Positions 49,001-58,500 of a stretch of DNA of 64,000 nt are shown piece by piece (positions within the stretch are counted from its first letter, which is position 1; every line of letters begins with the position of its first letter). The notes beneath the pieces were generated by a model, which saw only the letters and a program-made list of their open reading frames with translations, was not told the origin of the DNA and ran no database searches. The stretch spans positions 37,721,942-37,785,941 of the forward strand of contig NW_024042261.1 of NCBI RefSeq assembly GCF_014851395.1. The letters are read 5' to 3'. A program made the translations under genes and the position numbers. This DNA comes from Micropterus salmoides (lineage: Eukaryota > Chordata > Actinopteri > Centrarchiformes > Centrarchidae).

Positions 49001-49658
49001 TTTCATGAAACATCTTCTGAAAGCCACCAAGCCCTCTGATTGGTTCCTGGCAGGAACTAAACTGGGTTTGAGCAGGTGCTGATGATAATGACATCACTTC
49101 CTGTGTGCGGTGCAGGTGACTGACCTCTCCTCGCTTCTTGTGCAGCTCCGTCAGCTCCTCCTGGTGTTTGATTCTCATCTGAGCCATTTCCTGCTGCAGG
49201 GCGTCGCTGCGCCCCGCGTCTGCGCCCGCACTGCAACACCAGACCGGGGGAGGGGGAAACACATGTCACATGTCAGGACACCCGTCGCGTCTATGATTCA
49301 GAATGCTGGTTCACCTGCTGATCCAGGACTCACCTGGCCTCGTGGCTCCTCTGGACGTCATACTTGTCAGTCTGGTACCTCTCTGAGAGGACGGCCTGCA
49401 GGTCGGACTTCTCCAGCAGACGGTTATCTGAGACACACAGACAGAGCTCATTAAAGCAGGACCACTCAGGTGTCTCCTGCGCAGAGAATCACGAGGCGGC
49501 GCCTCTGTCACGTTTGGCCCCGCCCCCGCCAGTATGGTGCACAGCGACTCACACTGGTGGACGATCTCCTCGAAGGCCTGCCTCTGCACTCGGTCTCTGA
49601 GCTTCAGCTGCTCCGAGATGTGTCTCTTCCACGTACACTCCGCCCGCCGCTCCGCCAT
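32322..49658 (-). CDS. atg16l1: Autophagy-related protein 16-1, 19 coding exons, 605 aa
   Basis: ATG16L1 joins ATG12-ATG5 into the complex that directs LC3/GABARAP lipidation on autophagic and single membranes. Coding exons: 49658-49553, 49427-49334, 49230-49125, 47850-47777, 47694-47625, 46980-46799, 43469-43404, 43320-43234, 42968-42909, 41381-41279, 40046-39941, 39619-39549, 39471-39400, 37606-37486, 37399-37294, 36851-36702, 36611-36564, 36078-35977, 32415-32322. All have GT/AG borders, and the phases sum to 605 codons plus stop (human 607). Residues 1-40 hold the ATG5-binding helix (WKRHISEQLKLRDR). Residues about 75-225 form the coiled coil, including the WIPI2/FIP200-contact region (LVSRWMAEKAQEANKLNAE). 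A linker with PPPGGLLDSISNIFG follows, and 317-605 is the seven-bladed WD40 domain, ending KGSKAILWSDM. The start is ATG 49658, six bases inside its exon; the first exon is non-coding. The 605-residue form includes the linker exon 42968-42909. Confidence 0.96.
32457..32540 (+). repeat. Dispersed repeat fragment, inverted relative to 63640-63725
   Basis: Contains GCCTGGCAAGAGGAGGACGT then CCCCTTGAGGGAAGGGATAG; the reverse complement with few changes lies at 63640-63725, 31 kb away. It is followed by AGATATACTTTATTTAATCC, a phrase common in fish interspersed repeats. Confidence 0.6.
33545..34195. mobile_element. hAT-like MITE
   Basis: The left end has GCTGCAACTAATGATTATTT and the right end, reverse complemented, AGGGCTGCAACAATTAGTCG. 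Both are familiar ends of non-autonomous hAT elements in fish. The interior is non-coding and includes a CT microsatellite at 34063-34095. It lies in the last, 3.6 kb intron of atg16l1 (32416-35976). Confidence 0.55.
35405..35560. mobile_element. hAT-like MITE fragment
   Basis: Begins AGGGCTGCAGCTAAAGATGA and contains CATCGATGCGTCG, phrases shared with the hAT-like MITE at 33545-34195. Only one end is visible. Confidence 0.4.
36332..36475 (+). mobile_element. tRNA-derived SINE
   Basis: A-box TGGCGCAGTGG at about 36340-36351 and B-box GGTTCAATTCC at 36384-36394. The acceptor stem does not pair, and a family copy lies inverted at 51545-51672. It sits in an atg16l1 intron. Confidence 0.65.
37622..37653. 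repeat. CA microsatellite
   Basis: About 16 CA units beside the acceptor of the atg16l1 exon 37606-37486. Confidence 0.9.
38007..38110. mobile_element. hAT-like MITE fragment
   Basis: CAGGGCTCGGACGATTTGTC followed by GATTACGTAAATACAAATTA and ATTAATCGAGTTG resembles an eroded hAT-like terminus of the kind seen at 33545-34195. Confidence 0.35.
38169..38630. mobile_element. MITE with about 27-bp inverted termini
   Basis: The left terminus contains TTTTCACAAGGGAAGCGA and the right, reverse complemented, TTTTCACACGGGAAGCGA, each preceded by CTTAA. The interior phrase TAGCAACCACGGCAACGGCT reappears diverged at 49909. The interior has no coding frame. Confidence 0.6.
38872..39123. repeat. Dispersed repeat in atg16l1 introns, copy 1
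   Basis: Shares ATTGGTTCTGTTGGATGTCA, then CTGTCAGCAGCTGCTGGGAC, with copies at 40135-40412 and 47148-47440, all in the same orientation. Confidence 0.85.
40055..40086. repeat. CA microsatellite
   Basis: About 16 CA units just upstream (on the minus strand) of the acceptor for the atg16l1 exon 40046-39941. Confidence 0.9.
40135..40412. repeat. Dispersed repeat in atg16l1 introns, copy 2
   Basis: Same element as copy 1; also carries AGGATTGTGGGTAATCAGAC near its right end, shared with copy 3. Confidence 0.85.
41395..41880. repeat. 32-bp minisatellite beside an atg16l1 splice acceptor
   Basis: About 15 copies of a unit containing GCCACAGTCTGCTAACAAGA followed by GGAGGAGGAG. On the minus strand it is CT-rich and lies a few bases upstream of the AG acceptor at 41382-41383. 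Confidence 0.95.
43745..46765. repeat. 3 kb minisatellite of 14-17 bp modules in an atg16l1 intron
   Basis: Modules are AGAGAGAACGAGCC, AGAGAGAACCAGTCAGG and CCCAGTCAGAGAGAACC, with an occasional ACCACACAGTGAGACCC spacer. The spacer recurs roughly every 50-80 bases in the middle and gives a higher-order period. It fills nearly all of the intron 43470-46798. Plus-strand frames of up to 366 codons rich in Arg, Glu, Gln and Ser are artefacts of the repeat. Confidence 0.96.
47148..47440. repeat. Dispersed repeat in atg16l1 introns, copy 3
   Basis: Third copy of the element at 38872 and 40135, same orientation, in the intron 46981-47624. Confidence 0.85.
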
Positions 49659-49876
49659 GACCACCTGACAGCCACACACAAAAACAAACACACGTCAGTA
49701 CACAAGCTCGCCATCTGCAGACGGCGCCGCCAACACAGAAGTGTTCAGGCTAATGGCAGAGCTTTTCTTATGATGTAACATAACGAGCAGGAGAATCCAC
49801 CGCGTCTCTCTGCCAAATACACGACGACGGCTGTGAATAAGTCTGTGAGGAACTTCCACGTTTTACCGTCTGTGTT

Positions 49877-50020
49877 TTAAGGCCTTTTCAGACACAGACG
49901 CCCGCTATGGGTAGTAACCATGGCAATGGCTTCTGTGCTTCAACGCCGCTACGTCTGCTTTATAGAGAACAGTAAAATATATCTAGCACAAAGATGGGAG
50001 TTTGTTTCTGTGGACACCAG
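49877..50020. mobile_element. Fragment of the MITE family seen at 38169
   Basis: AAGGCCTTTTCAGAC and GGTAGTAACCATGGCAATGG resemble the terminus and interior of the element at 38169-38630. No second end is apparent. Confidence 0.35.
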
Positions 50021-51544
50021 AGAGTGAGCGTCAGGGCTGCTGGAGGCCACAGCAGAGCTTTCTGGACCTTTGCATTGTAGGCGGAGCCGGGTATCGTTCA
50101 AAACTTCAAAACCACAACGGAGTACTCCAACCGATACGTTGTGTAAAACGCCACCTGTTGGTAGTACTGATGGTAATATTACTTTTACTGTTGTGTAGGA
50201 TCCAAGTGATCTACGAAATCAAGCTAAATTTAACACCATCGTTGAAAGTAAAACAATAATTTGTTAACGTTCTTAAAACTGAACAAGCCGATATCAGCAG
50301 CCGGAGGAGAGGGGCGGGGGAAAAAAAAAAAAAAAAATCAGCCGGTCACTGCTGCGCCACAAAAATCACTGAACTGATGGAACGTGTTGCTCAGTGATCA
50401 GAGGAGTTAATGGATCCCAGAAGCTGAAACCATCCGAAAGACAAGCTTGTGGCAACAGTGACGAACACGTGCGAGACGCAGCCGCAGGCCGTTAAATTCA
50501 CGCACATAAAGACATAAATCAGCTTCTCTACTTTTGCTTCTCTTTCTTTCCGCGCTCGAGTGTTTGACTGCAAACCAAACCATACAGTAAATTCCCCCCC
50601 AATCCAGTAACAAGAGTACTGATAGCAGAACTCGTTTGACATATCAACACAACTGGACACCAGGCTGTTTCAGTCGATACCTCAAAAGGTATCACTAATT
50701 ATTAGTCTACTTCCTGTCAGCGTTGTACCTCCTGTTCTGTTTTAGCATGATCATTTGACCAAACTCTGGATGTCCCGATCTCTCTTTAACAGTGCACGCT
50801 GATTGTTTTGCTGTCCAGCCTCGAACACGTGTGTGCGATTGGTGTTTCTCGCCAGTTTCTGAGGAGGATGCATCAGAGAGACCTTAAATACTCTGTTCAG
50901 ATCTGCACCTCCGTCCTAAATGTTTGTATTTTGTAAGGTAACTTTCCTCCCAGATGAACATAGCGGCCAAACCTGTGACATCACCACACAGGGTTACTCT
51001 ACAACATTAGCAGGTTTCCTGGGTTTAAACACGACAGCAGCTTCAAATATGGAGACAGATGAGACGACACTTCCAGTATTCACCGCTCCAGCAGCGTTCA
51101 ATCAGAACGTGGCTCAACTACAATAATAAATAACAATAATCTTTGTCGTTTCTGTATTTATTACCAAAGTATTAATCAGTACTACAGTTAAAATGGGGAA
51201 AATTGCGTTGCAGGTCGATTTAATGTGTGGCCCCTAAACTTTCTGTCACAGTAAACAAAGCTGGTCTGGAGCCCTGAGGGACCTTTGACACAGCGAGCCG
51301 GGCAGATTGGAGTCAAAGCAGCTACTGACAACGAACCGAACCATGACCTGAATCCATCCAGAGTCCACCTTTCCTGTCATCAAGACTCAGCTGGTCCGAG
51401 TCTCTGAGCATAGCTGCTAGTACCGACTGGTCACAGTTTGTTTGGGAAACATGAATTTGTGAAACAGGTGAGCAGGGTACTGTGACCTGCAGGAGCTGTT
51501 GTAAAGCGAAACTTCACATTTATTAATTTAGCTGACTTAGTATT

Positions 51545-51672
51545 GCTATGCATGTCGAGGGGTTAAATGTCTTGCTCAGGGACACAATGGTGGATGAGTC
51601 ACAGTGGGGGATTGAACCCGGGTCTCTCACACCAAAGGCATGTGTCTTCTCCACTGCGCCATCGCCACCCTT
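51545..51672 (-). mobile_element. tRNA-derived SINE
   Basis: Minus-strand copy of the family at 36332: A-box TGGCGCAGTGG, then GAGACCCGGGTTCAATCCCC. It lies in the first intron of atg16l1. Confidence 0.65.
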
Positions 51673-52131
51673 TATTATTGTTGTGAATCTCTCAATAACA
51701 TTACGTCAGCGTGAACTCACGCGACTACCCGCCCCTGTACAGACGGTGGCGTAGGACGTTACAGCCAACAGGATCAGACACATTTCAACACAAGTTTACT
51801 GCGAAATAAGGAAATACTCTAATTCTTTAGCCGCCGTTAGCTTCTCTGTTAGCATGTGTTGCTAACGGGAACCAACGACACACGGAGGCTAGCAGGCTAA
51901 CAGCTAACCAGGTCACGTTACGGCCATTAGACATTAAAACATGTTTTAACTACAGCAGACAGAAGCGAAACTGCACGGCGGCGCCTCCCAGACCCGGTTC
52001 CTGTGCGGGGTTTACGGCGCGGTTCAGACTGCGGGTCCCGGGACTCCCGTGACTCGACATGTTAGCATGCTAACGTAGCCGCTAGCTGCAGACTTCGCAG
52101 CGCTGTAAAAAGCGCGACAGTGAAAACTTAC

Positions 52132-52290
52132 AGCATCTAACTGAGTCCGAGTCTGTGTCCGGGTTCCTCTCACGCCGGGTCGGGAACCTCCGGGCTGCCG
52201 GTTCAGGGCTTCAGCTGTTAAACGGTCCGGCTTCTCTTCTTAACCGACATCAGCTTCTTCAGCGGCTTCGCTCCAATTCTGCTCCATTTT
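52132..52290 (-). other. atg16l1: Non-coding first exon of atg16l1
   Basis: A strong donor (GATGCT/GTAAGT) ends this GC-rich region at 52131 on the minus strand. The next exon (49664-49553) has a good acceptor and carries the start codon. The 5' end is not known; 52290 is an estimate. It contains a 15-codon upstream open frame (ATG 52287 to stop 52240). An ATG at the very end of the exon would read out of frame into the next. Confidence 0.55.
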
Positions 52291-52345
52291 GGCTCAGACG
52301 ACGCACTTCCGGGATGGTCGCCGGAAAATGACGTCGTTTTTATAG
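52290..52345 (-). promoter_or_regulatory. atg16l1: atg16l1 promoter with ETS and CRE-like motifs
   Basis: On the minus strand the order is ACGACGTCAT (CRE-like), TTTTCCGGCGACC, then CCCGGAAGTG (ETS core CCGGAAGT). The region is CpG-rich and TATA-less, as for housekeeping genes. Confidence 0.45.
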
Positions 52346-55300
52346 AGGAGCCGTGATTATTATTATTATTTATTTATTTTTATCTTTTTTTGTCACAACT
52401 TTATTAAGAATTCCCAACAGAACAAGAGTGGCTGTTGAAGGAAGAATAAATCTTTTCCTTTCAGGAGTAAACTGGTGATGAAAGTCTTTCAGCTCTTTAA
52501 CAGCTCATTTTACAGGGATTACGTCATTTCACGCAGGTACCGTAGTGAGTCAGCAGGGGGCGCTCACGAGCTCATCTTCCTATAACAAACTTTTAAATTA
52601 AAGATATGTTTCACGTGTTCACTTATATCAATAGGTATCTTAATACATTTACATTTCCTCACGTGGCAGACGCTTTTATCCAAAGTCAACAACATTCAAG
52701 CATCAATAAAGACTCAGTAAGAGAGTCAGAGAGGAGTTACTAGTTTTTTAAAATGTATTTTAATGGCTCATTTAGTGATGCACTCTACTTGCATAAAATT
52801 CTCGCAGGAACGCAGGAATGAAGGTCTCTAAAGACCCAGAGACCCGACAAACTCTTTGACTGGAGAGAGACCAGGGACGTGTCCCTCGTCCGGGACCATC
52901 CGGGACCTGGTGCGTCTCTGCCACGTGTCCATAAGCAATTTAAAAGCAACAGAGGTGAAAATGTTCACACCGAGACGAAGCATCCTGCAGTATTTTAAGA
53001 GGACAGAGGTCACAGGAGAATAAGAAAGTGACGAGGATGAGCTTGTAAGTTGTATTATAGCTACTGGACATAGTATATTTGCTAGATGTGAGATGAAGTG
53101 ACCAGAACAGGGAGAGTTGGGGCCAGGTGAGACACAGGAAATACCACAGACAGCTCACACACATCAGGATAACTGAATACAATTGTACTGTGGCTAGCTC
53201 CATTAACCAGCAGCTGTTCCATGGTTTTTATGGTATTTGTTCTATATCATACTCTGTCTCTCTGACTGCACCTGAGTCTTCATAATCTCCCCTCCTCAGT
53301 CTGTTCTCCATCTTCTGTCACAGCAAACCTCTTTCAGCTGCATTAATAAGTTCAAAGTTGCTCCTACGCCCCTGGTACAATCAATACGAGAGAGTTGTAA
53401 GGAGATAGAAGAAGAAGGGTAACCCTACCAGCGCACCCGCCACAGTACCGGTGACGTTCCCGTACCGGAAGTTTAGCTTTTAATGTTGATCAAACAGTTC
53501 CCCCATCCATTTCACTTTCTACAAGTAACTGCAGATTCCTTTTGTGGAAATGTAGGCACCCGTGTTTTTGGACACTTGGTCTTTTATTGATCGGGTTTAA
53601 ACCTTAAAAGGTGTAGTAAGCAATTCTAATCCAAAACACTTAAATTCAGTGAATAACTCCTTGTGGTTCGCTAACGCTCTCTTTTGTGTGTGCTCTGAAA
53701 AAAGTCGGGTCATAGATCTGTAAATACAACATTGTTCCAGCCAATCAGCAGCAGGTGGCGGTAGCGCTCGTGCACGGGAGCAGTGGGAGAGAGAGTTCTA
53801 TACACCAGCAGATTCGAACATGCTGGACTCATTACGGGACTCTAGACTCTGTCCAGAAGGAGAGAAACTTCAGAGTGCAAAAAGAAGTTCTGTGACCCGG
53901 GTTGGTTAGACCGGAGTGAACATCGGCGAGGCGTTTCACACTCCAGGAGGAAGGAATGAAAACCGACAAGGAGGTCGTTGCTCCGCGTCTGCGCGACAGG
54001 TAAATAACGTTAGCTTTGCTGCTAACGATGGGTCAGCAGTGTCCGTTTGTTGTCACGTTTGTGATCCCAGCTGGTTAGCTTTGTTAGCTTATTAGCAGTC
54101 CCCGAGCTAAGCGTAGTAGCATTACTAGCTGTGTGTTTGTCCTCTCTGGCGTTATATGATAGTGTTTGTCTGTATAACATTTGCAAAGTGGTTTATGGCC
54201 ACAAAGACCCAAAAATACAAGTTTTGCTGGGACTGTGGGATTAAGCTAATACGAAATGCTACGTTAGGTAGCATCACGTTACTGGAGATGTTACCTTCCT
54301 GGTTAGCTCTGCATCCGATACAGACGTGTCATCCTCTCGTATTTTTGTAAAAACTATTTTAAATTTCTCTGTGTCTGAGCTGGCATGATGTCCATTTGAT
54401 GGTGTTTGTTTACCGCCTCTGTTTACGTTACTCGCTGTTAATCCTACAATTTTGGAAAGGATGTGTGAATATTGACAGGCTTATTGTTCAGATTCAATGT
54501 GCGACCATGACTTTGGAGGGGCGGAGCTTCTGATGGAGCGCTGAAGGGAGCGGTGTGTTTCCTTAGTAGTTGAGTTCAAACATCTTCCTGTCCCTTTAAC
54601 AAGTCACTGAGCCAGTTATAATAGAGTCCTTGAAGTTTCTTTTTCTAAAAATCAAACTTCCTGCCAGCTTTTTCTGTGGTCGGGACGTTTTTTGCCGAGC
54701 GCAGCGGTCTCGTCCTTGTGGCTGAACATTTTCTTATTTTTGTCCTGAAAGTCGGGTCTTTATTCTTACTCTGTGCAACTTTATGATTCTGAAGTCCACC
54801 AGGGACGACTGCTGCCCCCCCGTGAAGTGTTTATGGTTCATTCTACTTTAAAAGTTAAACAAAAAAAAGACACTTTTGATTACACAATAGAATTGTTTAA
54901 TTCATGAAATATAAAAAGTGAAGTCAGACCACCACCAGAGGTCAAAGTGATCATATCACACACAGTAACGATTAAAGACAACAGCAAATCTTCCTTCTGT
55001 AGAAATTAAAGTTCTACTTAATAAATGATTTCAAAAGTTAGTGATTAAATTAATCATATTTAGTAACTTATAATTGAATCAATGCTAACACTTAAACACT
55101 GAGGAAAATAAAAGCAGAAACTACAGAGTTATATATTAATAATAAAAAGGTTCAAGATCAGACGCATGTTCTGCTCCGCGACCATGTTTCACTAATCGGA
55201 AGACATCTTAAAAAAAGAAACACTTCGGTGAAATCCTCTCAGACTCACGGCGATACTACGGCTGGCAGCTAGTTAGCTTAGCATAAAGACGGGGAAACCG

Positions 55301-55596
55301 CTAGCCTGGCTGGCCAAAGGGAAAGCTCTCTGATTAACACGTTATATCTGTTCCAGAAAGAAAATAAAAGTCTGACAGGTGTTTTAAACAGTTTGTTAGC
55401 TCTCCTAACACAGATCACACGGTGAGAGATCCACCTCAGCACTGAATCCACACGTTCTTCCTGAGATCAGACACAGCCTCCTCCTTTGACTGGACCAAAT
55501 CACAGGAAGAACATCTTTAAAATCAGTTCTGAGGGGGAGCATCTCTTAAAACAAACCCCGACCCTCAGTGACCCCGGGTGAATCCAGGCGCGCCCC
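52346..55596. other. Intergenic region between atg16l1 promoter and Kunitz gene 3' end
   Basis: No gene was confirmed. A possible plus-strand first exon (ATG 53957, 15 codons ending CTGCGCGACAG/GTAAATAAC) has a good donor, but its wording resembles a repeat I have seen in fish genomes. Multiple GCTAAC/GTTAGC repeats occur around 54010-54130. The 3' UTR of the Kunitz gene probably covers the upper part, with a minus-strand AATAAA at 54759-54764. Confidence 0.45.
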
Positions 55597-58500
55597 TCAG
55601 ATTTTGTCCAGTTTGGGGCTCTCGGGGACGGTCAGGGACTCCATGGAGGAGTGCTCATCTGGTTCTGGCAGCAGCTCCTCCTTATCACTGCAGGGGAAAC
55701 AGACACCATCATTACAGCTGCAGATACAGCCACGGGGGGCGCCGCTGTGACCTCCTGTGCGTTCACATCTGTTACCTGATGTAAGACGGACGGCGGGACA
55801 GACTGTGACGCCTCAGCGTGATGATGATGAGCGCCGCCAGCAGCAGAGCAGAGACGGCTGCCAGAGTGACGAAGAGGAAGACGGCTGGAGCAGAGAGGAG
55901 GAGATGAAAGTCAGACAGATCACAGTGAGGGTTCTTCTTCACGTCACGTTTTAAACTCTGCACCTTTAATGCGAGACAGTTTCCTCTTTGCAAACAAGCA
56001 GTGAAACATTTTCAGCGTTTACGGACCAGACAGAATCTCCTCAGGTGACTTATTGCACCACCAGGTGAAATCTCTAATGTTCAGACCATTCAGAAGTGTG
56101 AATCCTTCACCTCTAAATCCACAATAATTCATCAGCCCGGAGGTGAAACTGACCTGCAGTCCAGCGGTTACGACCTCTGCCGTGACCTTCAACCCAACCT
56201 GGACAGAGAACAGACAGTTTGTGAACATGACTGTCCCATAAAATGTACAACGAACATCCGTAGAACACGTGCACATATTCTGTAGAACGCGCACGCGCTC
56301 TTGTACAACACGTGCACATATTCTGTAGAACGCGCACGCGCTCTTGTACAACACGTGCACATATTCTGTAGAACGCGCACGCGCTCTTGTACAACAAGTG
56401 CACATATTCTGTAGAACGCGCACGCGCTCTTGTAGAACAAACCAACTCCAAAGACTGGTTGTGTGACACTGTTCACTCTGGGAGCTGCCCAGTCTGTTAG
56501 TGAGGTGTGGTGCACTCTGGGACACATGGCGAGTTTCTTTACCGTTTCCGCTACAGCGGGTCATACACTCCTCCACGTTGCCGTAGCGGTTCTGGTTGCC
56601 GTGACAACCCCCATAGGTGAATGACTGACAGGTTTCGGTTTTGGGGTCGTAGTAGAACATGAGGAAGGCGGCGCGGCAGGGCCCGGGGTCAGGGGTCGCC
56701 ATGCAGCGAGCTACAGAGAGACAGCAGTCATTTACAGAGTCAGCTACAGGAAGCTCTGATGTCACAGCATGAAGCTTCCTGTAGCGCCACCTTCAGGACA
56801 AACTCCACCTGTTCACCACAGTTTCATGCTGTACCTTTGTGTTCTGCAGGAATGTCATCGCTGGAGGCTTTCTTGGACGAGGGAAGCACAGTGACTGCAG
56901 GAGGAGAGAGAGAGCGAGCGAGCTTTAACACGGGCACACAGGCACAGAAAGGCGAGCCGCTGACCTGCGCGCGTGCAGGCGAGCCGCTGACCTGCACAGG
57001 TCTTACTCACCTGTACATGCAGCGATGCAACTCTCCTTGCTCATGTGGTTGTTCTTGTTTCCTCTGCAGCCTCCGTAGATGAATGGTTGACAGCTACCCG
57101 TCTCACTGCTGTAGTACCAGCGTGGAAACGCTGCCTTGCAGGGACCCACATCAGGCTCCGCCCCACAGTACTCTGATTGGACAACACCACACAGCTTAAG
57201 TTATATTTATGTCATATTCTTTATCTTACGCCAAACTAACCTTTATTAAACTATGTGTCGAGGACAAAACTCCAAAATAATAATAAATGTTTTCCGTTTA
57301 TTCATTTGTCAGATGAAGAGTTTGGTCTGATCGGAGCGGATCACCAGCGAGTAAATCTTTAGGTCAGAGTGAGCCACAGAAAAGACTCGACTTGGAAAGT
57401 TTAACTGAGAGCTGACAGGATCAGATTCCAGGACGTAAACTGCTGAGTTTATAGATGGTTGTATTAATAATCAGTTTGGACGGCTGTGGAGCAGATTGCC
57501 CGGTAATCTGAGGGTCGATCAGAGCTCTGCCTCACCATGAAGCGGCGCTCCTGATGAGCAACTGGCGTGCTGCCATGAGCGTCGATGTGACACGTGTTGT
57601 TCAGCACGCCGAGTGGCCGACAGATATCTAATAATCTTAGTTATCGTTCATCCTGACTGACGGCGAGGCTTCAGGAACAGAGAGAGCAGGTAAAAAAATA
57701 AACCAGTGCTCTTTATTCTCTCTCGTGTTCGTGTGTTCGCTCACGGAAACCTGGAATAACTGGAGAAGGTTCATCACCAGTTCAGTCAGCCGCTGGAACA
57801 AACTGCCCTGAAAACAGAACCTAAATCAGATTTCAACTGTCTCTTGTTAAAGAGAGAGAAGAGGACCAACGTACCTGCGAAGTCTTCGGCTGACTTTTCT
57901 GTAGGAGAGAGGAAGAAGTTACAGAGTTACTCACATGTTGACTGTCGACGACACGACACAGAGCTACATTTACTTCCCCAAACCACTGAGACTCTGAACC
58001 GTGTCCCGAGAGGAAACCCGAACCCGAGTGACTGTGTTGCCATCACATCATCACATTTAGAAGCCAATTATGTAGGTGTGATTATTATGATCGTTTAGTC
58101 AGTGAAAAGTTCTGTTTCCTAAAGTCCAAAGTGAGTCTTTAAAGTCCAGAACCAGAGAATCAGAAACACCAAAGAAAGCAGAGCCTCATTTATTCTCTGC
58201 TCATCGACTACTCAGGTGTAGGTGTGTCCAGGTGTGTTTTACCTGACTCTGTATCAGCTGGTTCATAATCAACTGGACCTTCAGATTCCTGGGACACCTC
58301 TGGACAGACAGAGAATATAAGACGAGTTTAATCAGTTGTTACTCCTCCTACCAGTCCTCCAGTTGTTACTGATACTAGAGTATAAAGAGTTCTTACGCGT
58401 TTTGAAGGCAGGAGCCATCCGAGCAGCTTTGAAAGGAAGTTGAGGAGGAGCAGGAGTCGACTCATCAGGAAGAACTGAACCTGAGCATACACAGATCAGT

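Noticed and set aside
49877..50660. Short frames upstream of the atg16l1 start codon exon as extra N-terminal exons
   Set aside because: None has matching splice sites and phase, and the region contains MITE-like sequence.
53957..54001. Plus-strand candidate first exon MKTDKEVVAPRLRD with a GTAAAT donor
   Set aside because: No downstream exon was found, and the flanking GCTAAC-rich text resembles a common fish repeat; kept only as a remark.
56019..56765. A 248-codon frame as an unspliced Kunitz protein
   Set aside because: Only 56710-56543 is real exon sequence; the rest reads through a donor and a tandem repeat.
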